A stretch of DNA of 64,000 nt from Leisingera sp. ANG-M1 (GTDB lineage Bacteria; Pseudomonadota; Alphaproteobacteria; Rhodobacterales; Rhodobacteraceae): contig NZ_JWLC01000021.1 in the NCBI RefSeq assembly GCF_000813745.1, forward strand, positions 170,228-234,227, given 5' to 3'. Shown here in pieces: positions 35,140-43,849 of the stretch. Below the pieces are notes generated by a model. The model ran no database searches, had not been told where the DNA came from, and was given only the letters and a program-made list of their open reading frames with translations. Position numbers and translations under genes: made by a program. Each line of letters opens with the position of its first letter. Position 1 is the stretch's first letter.

Positions 35140-38100
35140 ATGGACATTTTCATTCGCAAGCCCGTTCTCGCCATGGTTGTGGCGCTCATTCTCGGGCTGG
35201 GAGGTTTTTTTGCAGTTACAAAGGTGCCGGTCGTACAGTTCCCGGTGCTTGAAAGCGCTGCGATCGAAGTGCAAACCCATTACACCGGTGCGTCCGCAGA
35301 GGTTGTGCAAGGATTCATCACGGATCCAGTCGAAAAAGCAACCAACGCCATTCAAGGCTTGGATTTCGTGGATTCCACTACCGTTGCGGGGCAGAGCACT
35401 GTTACCGCCTGGCTCAGACTTGGAGAAGACAGCTCCCTGGCACTTGCTCAACTGTCTGCGGAGTTGAACAAGGTAAGATCGGAACTGCCGGTCGGGACCG
35501 ACGACCCGGCCGTTTCAGTGAAGAGGGCCGATCGAGCGGCAGCTGCCTTCTACTTGGCGGCCTCTTCCGAATATTGGCAGCGTCATGAGATCACGGACTA
35601 TATGGACCGTAATGTTTTGCCGGTCCTATCGTCTATTGATGGCGTACAGCGTGTAGGGTTGGAAGGAGGGCGCAAACCGGCTCTGCGTGTCTGGATGGAT
35701 ACGTCGCGCCTGGCAGCCTTCAACCTGTCTGTTGGAGACGTCATGAATGCGCTTCAAAACAATAACCTCGTGGCGGCCGTAGGAAATCTGGAAGGCGATC
35801 AACAGACACTAAACATCCTGACTAATGCCAGCTTGAAAACAGCAGAGGATTTCCGAGCGCTGGTGTTGCGTGATCTCGATGGATATCAGTTGAAACTTTC
35901 GGATGTGGCGCGAATTGAAATGGGTGAGGACACTGCGCCCGTCGATGCCCGCGATGGTCAGGAAAAGCGAGTGTTCTTGTCGATTTGGCCTCTGCCCGGT
36001 GCAAATGAAATCGCGATTGGAGACGAGCTCTATGTGCGGCTCCACGAGATTAACGCTGGCCTTCCGGCGGGACTGGAAATTTCCATCGTCTATGACAGCA
36101 CCGTCTACATGCGCTCGGCCCTGACCGAAATTTTCAAGACCCTGGCTGAAACGGTGATTCTGGTTGGAATCGTGATCTTGTTCATGATGGGATCGATCCG
36201 TGTGGCTCTTGTACCGCTGGCGGCGATCCCCTTGTCAATCCTGGGGGCTGTTATTGGCATGATGGCAATGGGGTTTACACTCAACCTGTTGACCATTCTG
36301 GCAATCGTCTTGTCGGTGGGTCTTGTGGTCGACGACGCCATTGTGGTGGTGGAAAACGTGGCCCGCCACAAACGCGAGGGTAAATCGGGCATCGAAGCTG
36401 CGTTGATAAGCTCGCGTCAGCTGTTCAAACCTATCGTAGCAATGACCTTCACACTGGCAGCGGTTTTCATACCCATCGGTTTTACCGCTGGCCTTTCTGG
36501 CGCGCTTTTCCGGGAGTTCGCCTTTACCATTGCAACGGCCATCGCTGTTTCCGGCATTGTCGCTGTCGCCATTTCTCCACTGATGAGCGCTGCTCTGACG
36601 AGTGACAAAGGACAGGAAGCCTGGCTGACTCGCAAGGTGAATGCTGCCTTTGACCGGTTGGCGCGAGCCTATGGAGCACTGCTGCGACGATTGTTGAATT
36701 GGCGGGGTCAGATCCTGGCGTTCTCGCTGGTTTTCTCGATGCTTGTGGTGCCGTTCTACATGTTCTCCGCAAAAGAGCTCGCACCGGTCGAGGATCAGGG
36801 CAGCATCAACGTTGTGATCCAAGCCGCCCCAGGGAGCTCTATTGAGGCGGTCAACGAGGGAATGGACAAGCTTGTCGCATTGGGAATGTCATTGCCCGAT
36901 AGCGACAGTTTTTGGCAAATCATCACCAAGGAGGGTGGCTTCGGCGGAATCGAGTTCAAAGACTTCTTCGAGCGTGAGCAGCACATCAAGGATATTCTGC
37001 CGCAGCTGTACGGCGCGCTTGCCGGTCTTGGTGAGTTGAAGGTTCTGCCTTTCCTTTCAGCATCGCTGCCGACCGCAGGTCAGTTCGACGTTGAAATGGT
37101 GGTGAAAGGGCCAGGTACCTATGAAGAAATGCAAGGGTTGGCCTATGCCTTTCTTGCTGCCGGGTTTGAAAGCGGCAAGTTCCTATACGTTGACACCGAC
37201 CTGAAAACCGACCTTCCGATTGTGCAGTTGAACTACAATCACAAGCGTCTTGCAGATCTTGGTTTGACCAGCCGCTCGATCACCGAGCAGCTGTCGGCGC
37301 AACTGTCAGATCGGTATGTGAACCGGTTCGACGCTGATGGTCGCGCCTATGAGGTGATCCCCATGGCTGCTGATGAGACTCGCGCGGATCCGGCCGCTCT
37401 TGCGGCGCTGCGCATCAGGCTCAGCGACGGCACGCTTGTCCCCCTTGCAGCGCTCGCTGATATCAGCGTGACGGCGCAACCGCGTGCATTGGGTAAATTC
37501 GACCAACAGCGTGCCTTCCGTGTTACCGGTGGCGTGGTGCCCGGCACAACCAAGGCTCAGGCGCTTGCCGTTCTGGAGGCGGCTGCTATCGACATCCTGC
37601 CGCCGGGATACACGCTGGACTACGCCGGTGTATCGCGCCAGATCAAGCAGGAGGGGAATAGCCTGATTGTAACGATGGCAATGTCGCTTGCCATCGTCTA
37701 CCTGGCGCTGGTGGTGCAATTCAACAGCTTCCGGCTACCGCTGATCATCCTTTTAGGCTCTGTTCCTTTGGCCTTATCAGGGGCGGTGATGATCGCGTTC
37801 CTCGGACTGACCTCGGTCAATATCTATTCCCAGATCGGAATCATCACGCTCGTGGGTCTTGTTGCCAAGAACGGCATCCTAATTACCGAGTTCGCCAGTA
37901 GCTTGATCGAACAAGGCACGGATAGGGTCACGGCAATTAACGAAGGGGCGCAATCGCGACTGCAGGCAATCCTGATGACAACAATCGCAACCATCGTCGG
38001 GCATATCCCTCTGTTGCTGGTCGAAGGCCCAGGTGCCGAGGCTCGCAACAGCATCGGGATTGTCATCGTCGCAGGGATCAGCATCGGCACGCTCTTCACA

Positions 38101-38211
38101 CTCATCGCCCTGCCATCAATCTTCCTGCTGTTCTCTCCTAAAGAGAGTAGAAACAATACGACCACAACGACGAGCGATCCAAAAACCGTCGTTGAAATCG
38201 CAGCGCAGTAA
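35140..38211 (+). CDS. RND-family efflux pump inner-membrane subunit
   Basis: A 1023-residue HAE1/AcrB-type pump with 12 membrane helices and two large periplasmic loops. The start MDIFIRKPVLAMVVALI is typical. The proton-relay pair VGLVVDDAIVVVENVARHK (TM4, location near 387-405) and the helix GLVAKNGILITEF (TM10) are present. It transports multiple toxic compounds with the adaptor at 34022. AAGGAGCGGACAT precedes ATG 35140, a strong ribosome site. A TetR gene follows 46 bases after the stop in the same direction, suggesting local control. Confidence 0.93.
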   Translation: MDIFIRKPVLAMVVALILGLGGFFAVTKVPVVQFPVLESAAIEVQTHYTGASAEVVQGFITDPVEKATNAIQGLDFVDSTTVAGQSTVTAWLRLGEDSSLALAQLSAELNKVRSELPVGTDDPAVSVKRADRAAAAFYLAASSEYWQRHEITDYMDRNVLPVLSSIDGVQRVGLEGGRKPALRVWMDTSRLAAFNLSVGDVMNALQNNNLVAAVGNLEGDQQTLNILTNASLKTAEDFRALVLRDLDGYQLKLSDVARIEMGEDTAPVDARDGQEKRVFLSIWPLPGANEIAIGDELYVRLHEINAGLPAGLEISIVYDSTVYMRSALTEIFKTLAETVILVGIVILFMMGSIRVALVPLAAIPLSILGAVIGMMAMGFTLNLLTILAIVLSVGLVVDDAIVVVENVARHKREGKSGIEAALISSRQLFKPIVAMTFTLAAVFIPIGFTAGLSGALFREFAFTIATAIAVSGIVAVAISPLMSAALTSDKGQEAWLTRKVNAAFDRLARAYGALLRRLLNWRGQILAFSLVFSMLVVPFYMFSAKELAPVEDQGSINVVIQAAPGSSIEAVNEGMDKLVALGMSLPDSDSFWQIITKEGGFGGIEFKDFFEREQHIKDILPQLYGALAGLGELKVLPFLSASLPTAGQFDVEMVVKGPGTYEEMQGLAYAFLAAGFESGKFLYVDTDLKTDLPIVQLNYNHKRLADLGLTSRSITEQLSAQLSDRYVNRFDADGRAYEVIPMAADETRADPAALAALRIRLSDGTLVPLAALADISVTAQPRALGKFDQQRAFRVTGGVVPGTTKAQALAVLEAAAIDILPPGYTLDYAGVSRQIKQEGNSLIVTMAMSLAIVYLALVVQFNSFRLPLIILLGSVPLALSGAVMIAFLGLTSVNIYSQIGIITLVGLVAKNGILITEFASSLIEQGTDRVTAINEGAQSRLQAILMTTIATIVGHIPLLLVEGPGAEARNSIGIVIVAGISIGTLFTLIALPSIFLLFSPKESRNNTTTTTSDPKTVVEIAAQ

Positions 38212-38257
38212 AGCGAAAGGTGGTGGGTACCGGAATGAGAGTCAGGTGGAGCAAGAA

Positions 38258-38812
38258 TTGGCACGTTACAAAAAGCTGGACTTAGACGATCTGTTGGATG
38301 CGGCCTACGAGGTCATCATTTCGAAGGGAGCCCATGCGCTTTCGATTGGAAATGTCGCCAAAGCAGCGGGTGTAACGAAAGGTGGAATACAGTCAAATTT
38401 CGGAACCAAAGAGGCCCTGATTGACGCTTTGTTCGAGAGATGGTCCGATGATCTGGAGGCCGAAACTTCTGAGTTGCAGAGCAGCGAGACCGAGCCATCT
38501 GACCCGCTTTCCCTGTTTCTTCTGGCCACAAGAAAGTTGCATAGCCGAAAACCTCGCCAAAACGCCGCGATGATGTTCCTTATGTCGCAAAACGTAGAGC
38601 ATCGCGAGGCGGCCCGTAACTGGATCGCTGAAAAGATAGACCGTTTTAACCTGTCAGGCGAACAAGCGCGGCAAGCCCGCCTACGCTTCATAGTCCTTGA
38701 ATCTCTCATAACCATGCAATCCATGGAATTGACGACGTTTGACAGTATGGAGTGGGAGGAGATCTTCGAAGACGTAGAACGGCTCTTCTCTGTTGAGGCC
38801 CCGGCACGTTGA
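38258..38812 (+). CDS. TetR-family transcriptional repressor of the RND operon
   Basis: A 184-residue TetR regulator with the HTH at about residues 4-50 (LDDLLDAAYEVIISKGAHAL, TKGGIQSNFGTKEALI). I start at TTG 38258 because AGGTGGAG lies six bases upstream; the frame is open much further back inside the pump gene, but no start there has a ribosome site. Its C-terminal ligand domain is shorter than average. It is likely to repress the adaptor-pump operon. Confidence 0.82.
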   Translation: MARYKKLDLDDLLDAAYEVIISKGAHALSIGNVAKAAGVTKGGIQSNFGTKEALIDALFERWSDDLEAETSELQSSETEPSDPLSLFLLATRKLHSRKPRQNAAMMFLMSQNVEHREAARNWIAEKIDRFNLSGEQARQARLRFIVLESLITMQSMELTTFDSMEWEEIFEDVERLFSVEAPAR

Positions 38813-39330
38813 ACGCATAGCAGTGAATGCAATATGGAGCGGGCACTGCACAAGATCCACATCCAGTGCGTCTTGATGATCGATCCTGGCCACGGCTATA
38901 GACCAGATTGAGCAATAGATCTCGTCGTGGCGTTCAATGACTGATTCAGCGATACGGTTGGCAACGCGGCGATGAACATGCCGCATCCGCAGAACTTTTC
39001 TGCGTCAGTAATAGCGGCGTCAGCAAAAGGCAGCTTTGTCCCGCAGTGTGTGAATTCACCCAGCATCAGATTTCGGCGTCGCAGCGAAAGTCCGCAATTA
39101 CGGGCCGCATTGCAGCGGAGGAACGCAGTGGCCAACGGCGGCAAAGGGCCGGTCGTTCTGGCCGGAGGCTATTGCCCCTGTTGCACTAATGCTGCGTTGC
39201 ATCCGAGGTCAGTTGTGAGCCCGTTTACCGGACGCTGCATAGCGTTTGAATGCCACCAGGTTAAACACCAAGCCGTCATTCCTTTCGGCAACCGGCTGTC
39301 TTTTACTATTAGGAGGGCTTCACGCCATCT
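38813..39330. other. Intergenic region between TetR and the alpha/beta hydrolase
   Basis: No gene is supported. GC-rich non-coding sequence near 39090-39200 loosely resembles the flanks of the dispersed repeat at 31252 and 41024. Confidence 0.4.
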
Positions 39331-40239
39331 TCACCTAACATTGCCAGCCAATTCTGCAATGGCCTGCGCGAATGCCTGGGGGGTTTCTTGGGGCAGATTA
39401 TGGCCTGCCCCCTCAATGATCCGGCGCTGATAACGTCCATCAAAGTGAGGACGGTCGAAATCCTCGATTGCGGGCGGGTCAAGGCCATCGTCACGTCCCT
39501 GAAGGACTATACTGGGTACCGTGATGGTGGGCTGTTCGGCCAATCGCGCTTCGATCTCTTCGTAATCCGGATCACCGGAGACACCGCCAAAGCGGTGGGT
39601 ATAGGAGTGAATGACAATCTCCACGAAATCCGGGTTTTCGAATGAATCTGCTGTTGCCGAATAGGTGCCGTGGTCAAACGCCCAGCTTGGCGACCAAAGC
39701 GACCAGATATGACGGCACAGCTTGCGTCTCTGCTGCTCCAGACCGGTCCGCCCGCGCGCGGTATGGAAGTAGTACATGTACCAATAGCGGGCTTCCACCT
39801 CCGGTGCTGCGGGTTTCCAGGCATTGGGAATGTCCTGGATGTTGTAGCCTTGTCCGCAGCTTACGAGGCCGCTGACGCGTTCCGGCCAGAGCGCAGCAAC
39901 GATACAGGCAGCACGGCCACCCCAATCGTAGCCCCCCAGGCATGCCTGTTCGATCCCGAGCGCGTCCATGAATGCCAGCAGGTCAGCACCAAGCGCAGCT
40001 TGTTGTCCGGAACGCATGGATTCAGGCGACAGAAAACGGGTCGGGCCAAAACCGCGAAGATAGGGCGCCAGGCATCGAATCCCTTGTTCGGCGAGCCAGG
40101 CGGCCGCCTCATCATACGCGCGGGCATCGTAGGGAAAGCCGTGCAGCAGAACGGCCGGGGCGCCGTCACGCGGGCCAAACTCGTGATAGGCGATTTCGAG
40201 TTTGCCAGCTTTGATTGTTTGCAGATCAAGCCAGGACAT
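39331..40239 (-). CDS. Alpha/beta hydrolase, epoxide hydrolase / haloalkane dehalogenase-like
   Basis: A 302-residue hydrolase. The oxyanion-hole motif HGFPYDAR is near residue 32, and the nucleophile elbow GGYDWGG carries Asp at about residue 104. The charge-relay acid is probably in GRDDGLDPP, and the catalytic His in GAGHNLPQE near the C-terminus. An aspartate nucleophile, rather than serine, points to epoxide or C-halogen hydrolysis. AAGGA lies before ATG 40239, which is preferred to 40311. It is divergent from the CGNR regulator, and two inverted repeats lie between them. Confidence 0.85.
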   Translation of the reverse strand: MSWLDLQTIKAGKLEIAYHEFGPRDGAPAVLLHGFPYDARAYDEAAAWLAEQGIRCLAPYLRGFGPTRFLSPESMRSGQQAALGADLLAFMDALGIEQACLGGYDWGGRAACIVAALWPERVSGLVSCGQGYNIQDIPNAWKPAAPEVEARYWYMYYFHTARGRTGLEQQRRKLCRHIWSLWSPSWAFDHGTYSATADSFENPDFVEIVIHSYTHRFGGVSGDPDYEEIEARLAEQPTITVPSIVLQGRDDGLDPPAIEDFDRPHFDGRYQRRIIEGAGHNLPQETPQAFAQAIAELAGNVR

Positions 40240-40314
40240 TACGCATCCTTTCCGTGGCGGTAAGGCCATCCGAGGGCAGGAGCAGCGCCATGCTGTTGCC
40301 CGCGACCGCAAGAT

Positions 40315-40333
40315 GAACCTGTTATACTGGTTC
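40315..40333. promoter_or_regulatory. Operator-like dyad 1 between hydrolase and CGNR genes
   Basis: GAACC and GGTTC are separated by nine bases around the core GTTATAC. With the second site at 40349-40369 it forms a pair whose GTTATAC cores are 35 bases apart. It is a likely binding site of the CGNR regulator. Confidence 0.6.
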
Positions 40334-40348
40334 CTTGAATACTGATGC

Positions 40349-40369
40349 GGAACCGGTTATACAAGTTCC
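40349..40369. promoter_or_regulatory. Operator-like dyad 2 between hydrolase and CGNR genes
   Basis: GGAAC and GTTCC are separated by 11 bases that again contain GTTATAC. The core also resembles a -10 element, so binding could block one of the divergent promoters. Confidence 0.6.
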
Positions 40370-40388
40370 AATTTTCGGAGGCCGGGAA

Positions 40389-40970
40389 ATGCCATCTAAA
40401 GACATGAATTTTCACACAGAAACCGGTCGTCTTTCTCTCGATTGGATGGCAACGCTTGGTGATCGCGCCGGGGCTCCCTTCGAAAGAATCAGCGGCACTG
40501 CGGATCTCGGGCGATGGCTGGCAACTGTTGCCGGTCAAGCGGTTGCCTGCGGACCCAGCGATGACGAATTGCGCGCGGCCAAAAGCCTTCGGGCGGCGCT
40601 TATTGGGGTGATAGACAGGCTTTACTCCGGCGAGGAGCCGGCTGCCCAGGATATTCAAGTGCTGAATGAATTTGCGGCCTTGCCGCCTCCCGCAGTGCAA
40701 TTGGGTGTGTCGGGCAGGACATTGGAAGCAAACACTGATCTCAGCGCGCAAACTGTACTCGGTGTCATTGCGCGGGATGCAATCGACCTCTTCACCTGCA
40801 GTGATTTCGCAAAAGTCAGACTATGCGCAGCAGAAGGCTGTTCGGTGTATTTTGTCGACCATTCACGGCCAGGAAAGCGGCGGTGGTGCAGCATGAGCCG
40901 CTGCGGCAACAAGGCCAAAAAGAGAGCGTTCACCAAACGGAATTCGCAAAGAGCGCAGAGTCTGGATTGA
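40389..40970 (+). CDS. CGNR zinc-finger transcriptional regulator (ABATE-type)
   Basis: A 193-residue protein. The C-terminal zinc finger is complete (CAAEGCSVYFVDHSRPGKRR, then WCSMSRCGNKAKKRAF), giving the CGNR signature and the usual C-x4-C and C-x3-C metal pairs. The N-terminal part (about 10-130) is the ATPase-like stress-sensor domain typical of this family. GGAGGCCGGGAA precedes ATG 40389; 40335 is an upstream alternative. It is divergent from the hydrolase, which it probably regulates through the two dyads. Confidence 0.85.
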   Translation: MPSKDMNFHTETGRLSLDWMATLGDRAGAPFERISGTADLGRWLATVAGQAVACGPSDDELRAAKSLRAALIGVIDRLYSGEEPAAQDIQVLNEFAALPPPAVQLGVSGRTLEANTDLSAQTVLGVIARDAIDLFTCSDFAKVRLCAAEGCSVYFVDHSRPGKRRWCSMSRCGNKAKKRAFTKRNSQRAQSLD

Positions 40971-41023
40971 CGTGCATTATGCGGTCCTTCAGGCAGATTG
41001 CAGCGAAAGCGCACTTTGCCCCC

Positions 41024-41096
41024 GGGAGGCATAGTTTGGGATGAAATGCTGCACCCGGTTGCCAATGTCCGCTCTGACGACCGCTGCAATGCGGCG
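41024..41096. repeat. Dispersed intergenic repeat, copy B
   Basis: Counterpart of copy A at 31252-31324, sharing GGGATGAAATGCTGCACCCG and GTTGCCAATG and most positions to either side. It lies in the non-coding stretch after the CGNR gene. Confidence 0.7.
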
Positions 41097-41410
41097 GCTG
41101 GGTAGTGGCAGATGTCTGCATTGGGCCGTGGGTGACCAGGTAGACAAGTGGCTGATTGACCTAGATCGACCGGCTAAGTGTACGGAGCCGAACATGGCTG
41201 CACGGAAACCGTTGCTACTCGCTGGATTACCTACGGAGAAGTACCTGGCACTGAAATTGCTCGGGCGCGCAAACAGCGGTACTCGTTACGACAGGCAAAC
41301 CGGCTGAAAACCACAGATCCTTAAGCTTTTGAAACCATGGGCCGGTGAGTCTCATTAATTCGGTCTCATTATTTACGTACTCCGACAGCGCTCCCCACTA
41401 GAAATGTTAA

Positions 41411-41439
41411 TACCCATAATTTTGATTATGGTAATTTTT
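41411..41439 (+). terminator. AT-rich hairpin with T run
   Basis: CCATAAT and ATTATGG form a stem around TTTG, followed by TAATTTTTA. It is a possible terminator with no intact gene upstream close by. Confidence 0.5.
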
Positions 41440-41595
41440 ATAGGGCCAGAAACACTGCGGCCGGCTTTGTGGATCGTTGCAGACCCACCTTGGCACATTG
41501 CTCCCGTCGGAGAACGCTAAATCATCAAAGCCGACAGCCAGCCGTTTCTACGACTTTCGCGTCTGAGCAGTTTGGAGAAGGTAATCTTAGAACGC

Positions 41596-41624
41596 AAAAA
41601 GGCCTGCGGATGCAGACCTTTTTG
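41596..41624. terminator. Bidirectional terminator-like hairpin
   Basis: AAAAAGG-CTGC and GCAG-CCTTTTT pair around GGAT with A and T tails on both sides. It may isolate the IS element from upstream transcription. Confidence 0.65.
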
Positions 41625-41733
41625 ACTTAATCTCTCTACGACTAGGTGTTTGATCCCACGGTTTGATGGTGTGATCCTGTCTTTGCCCCCTAAACCTGTG
41701 CCACTACTTTTGCCTAGGAAAGGGGGACGGAAG

Positions 41734-42021
41734 ATGGCTCGGAAACGGTATTCGGACGAGGACATCCTGAAGCTTTTGCGTGAGATTGAACTGAAGCTGG
41801 CGGATGGCAGCGACGTACGCAGTGCTTGCCGTGGTGTCGGTGTCAGCGATGCGACCTACTACACTTGGCGGCGCCGGTTCGGTGGCATGGGCAGGTCTCA
41901 GCTATCGGAGCTGCGCAGCCTCGAAAAAGAGAACGCCCGGCTGAAGAAGATTGTGGCGGAGCTGGAACTGGACAAGCTGATCCTCAAGGAAAGCCTGAGT
42001 TACCTAAAGCCGAAGGCCTGA
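41734..42021 (+). CDS. IS3-family transposase OrfA
   Basis: A 95-residue OrfA with the HTH at about residues 7-55 (YSDEDILKLLREIELKLADG, DATYYTWRRRFGGM) and a leucine-rich helix at the end (ENARLKKIVAELELDKLILK). GACGGAAG precedes ATG 41734. A run of five A residues followed by G near 41924-41929 and the OrfA end are possible sites for -1 frameshifting into OrfB. Confidence 0.88.
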   Translation: MARKRYSDEDILKLLREIELKLADGSDVRSACRGVGVSDATYYTWRRRFGGMGRSQLSELRSLEKENARLKKIVAELELDKLILKESLSYLKPKA

Positions 42022-42851
42022 CGGCAAGTCAGCTTCGTCAGGCTGTCATTCACACGCGCCAGAAGCTTGCCACTTCAGAGCGCCGGACCTGCAAAGTGGT
42101 CGGCCTCGCACGCAGCTCCATGCAGTATCAGGCCGTCGAAAAGAACGATGACGACCTGCGGCTTGCCGTGATCCGCCTGGCCAAGAACTATGGCCGGTAC
42201 GGCTACCGCAAGATAGCCGAACTGCTGCGGATCGAGGGCTGGCAGGTCAACCACAAGAAGGTAGAGCGCCTCTGGCGCGAGGAAGGGCTGCAACTTCCGC
42301 GGCGGCATAAGAGGAAGCGACGCCTCTACCACAAGGACAGTTCAATCATCCGGCTCCGGCCGAAGCATCCTAATCACGTCTGGAGCGTGGACTTTGTTCA
42401 CGACAAGCTCAGCAATGGCAGAAGCTACAAAATGCTGACAGTTCTGGACGAATACACCCGCCAGGCGCTCGCGGTGACAGTCCGAACCCGGATGCGTTCC
42501 GAAGACGTCCTGGAGGTGCTCTACAGCCTGTTTCTTCGCCACGGGAAGCCTGAGTTCGTCCGCAGCGACAACGGCCCGGAGTTCGCGTCTCAGGCGACCC
42601 AGAGCTGGCTCGAGAAAGTTGGCGTGAACCCGATCCGGATCAATCCGGGGTCACCTTGGGAGAACGGGTACAACGAGCGGTTCAATGGCACTCTCCGCCA
42701 CGAGGTTCTCAATGCTGAATGGTTCACAACAACGAAACAGGCCCAGGCCGTCATCAATTGCTGGCTCAGACAATACAATCAAACCCGCCCGCATCAGGCA
42801 CTTAACATGCGCCCCCCAGCCCCCGAAACTCTACTTCGAATTGGCACATAG
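42015..42851 (+). CDS. IS3-family transposase OrfB (catalytic part)
   Basis: The DDE integrase core is complete: WSVDFVHD (first Asp), VRSDNGPEF (second Asp) and ENGYNERFNGTLRHE (catalytic Glu), with RPHQALNMRPP at the end. The HTH_21 region KNYGRYGYRKIAELLRIEGW lies before it. The frame is open from 41826, but family-like sequence begins at about 42015, overlapping the OrfA end in the -1 frame. It looks intact and may be active. Confidence 0.88.
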   Translation, partial: GLTASQLRQAVIHTRQKLATSERRTCKVVGLARSSMQYQAVEKNDDDLRLAVIRLAKNYGRYGYRKIAELLRIEGWQVNHKKVERLWREEGLQLPRRHKRKRRLYHKDSSIIRLRPKHPNHVWSVDFVHDKLSNGRSYKMLTVLDEYTRQALAVTVRTRMRSEDVLEVLYSLFLRHGKPEFVRSDNGPEFASQATQSWLEKVGVNPIRINPGSPWENGYNERFNGTLRHEVLNAEWFTTTKQAQAVINCWLRQYNQTRPHQALNMRPPAPETLLRIGT

Positions 42852-43226
42852 AAATGGGGCTGGACAACCTATGCCGCGATGACCAAGGGGAGCAATGCGC
42901 TGCTGGCCAACGTTATGATGGCGGCGCAGGCGCATGGGATACTGGACACGTTCCTGTCCGAGGTCGATACCAGCCAAAGCGCGCTGGCCGACCGGGCCCG
43001 CGTCAACATCCCGCGCCTGCCCTGCGACGCGGCGCGCTGGCAGGACGAGATGTACCAGATCGCCCGCAGCTTTGACGACATCGCCCTGCCCGGACATTTC
43101 CACCGGGGTGCGGCGCGCGTGATGGAGATGCTCGCAGCCTCGCCCTTTGGCGCCGAGACCCGCCGGACCCGAGACAAATCCCGCGACCTGAAGGACACCG
43201 TTCGGGGCCTACACAGAAAGGCTTGA
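42852..43226 (+). pseudogene. 3' remnant of a DUF1932-type NAD(P)-binding dehydrogenase
   Basis: Codons from about 42855 read WTTYAAMTKGSNALLANVMM followed by an AAQAHGILDTFL and a MYQIARSFDDIALPGHFHRG segment. This fits the C-terminal DUF1932 domain of 6-phosphogluconate-dehydrogenase-like proteins. The Rossmann domain is absent; the IS3 element occupies its place and no matching 5' part is found to its left. An internal ATG at 42879 could yield a 115-residue fragment, but I regard the gene as dead. Confidence 0.65.
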
Positions 43227-43759
43227 GGCTGAAACACTGCGGAATTGATGCAACGAACCGGCGTAACAACCAATACGCACAGTGTTATAACCGGCAACTC
43301 GACCGAGGCGTTCAAAACATGAACCGACCCGTTCAAACAAGATTGTGTTGTTGTAACCGAAGTGCTGTGTACACCGGTTTCAGAACCACGCCCTACGCAT
43401 CAAATGAGGGATTTTGGACCTAACCCTTGCTTGCCGTTAGTCTCTATTGTCCAGCTTGGTCGTACTAAGCAACGGTAGTGTCTGGGGGCCAAGTCTGGAG
43501 GTTACGGGCGGCAACCACAGAAGTTGCTAGGAGTCCAGCCCGATCTCCTGCCGTCCCACTTCCATTTGAACGTAGCAGCAGGCTTCTCATAAGAATTTCT
43601 TTTGCAATGGCAAAGGTTTTACCGTTTGGGGTCGAATAAGTTTACCTGCACCATAAGAAAAGCAATGTCCGAAAACGTGAAAGGGAGCTTTCGAACGGGC
43701 CGAGAAAGATCAAGCTGCTCGCGCCAACGCAACGCAGAAACTTATCAGAATCTAGCTGA

Positions 43760-43771
43760 TATTGCGCAATA
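43760..43771. promoter_or_regulatory. Palindrome TATTGCGCAATA
   Basis: A perfect 12-base palindrome 79 bases before the binding-protein start. It could be an operator; no regulator gene is adjacent. Confidence 0.4.
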
Positions 43772-43805
43772 AAAATACGAAAAATCAAACCTCTAGCCAC
43801 TAATA

Positions 43806-43819
43806 GATCATTCATGATC
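43806..43819. promoter_or_regulatory. Inverted repeat GATCAT-TC-ATGATC
   Basis: A 14-base inverted repeat 31 bases before the binding-protein start, placed where a repressor or an mRNA hairpin would affect initiation. Confidence 0.4.
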
Positions 43820-43849
43820 GCATAGCGAAAATCAACCAGGGAGACTCAA

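Larger units (their letters stand above)
41097..41677. other. Intergenic region with two terminator-like hairpins, up to the IS3 element
   Basis: No gene is supported. Hairpins at 41411-41439 and 41596-41624 are the only clear structures before the IS left end. Confidence 0.45.
41678..42866 (+). mobile_element. IS3-family insertion sequence (IS407-like)
   Basis: About 1.19 kb with OrfA and OrfB in -1 register. The left end begins near TGTCTTTGCCCCC at 41678. The right end could be a TGTCC-AGCCCC-like inverse near 42866, but the match is imperfect and coding sequence of the neighbouring DUF1932 remnant may start inside it. No target duplication was found, so the right limit is approximate (42851-42866). 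Confidence 0.7.
43227..43849. other. Intergenic region upstream of the ABC importer
   Basis: No gene is supported. It holds two palindromes near the right end (43760 and 43806) and should contain the importer promoter. Confidence 0.45.

Noticed and set aside
41097..41677. tRNA gene as an attachment site beside the IS element
   Set aside because: No cloverleaf could be drawn from the sequence; only terminator-like hairpins are seen.
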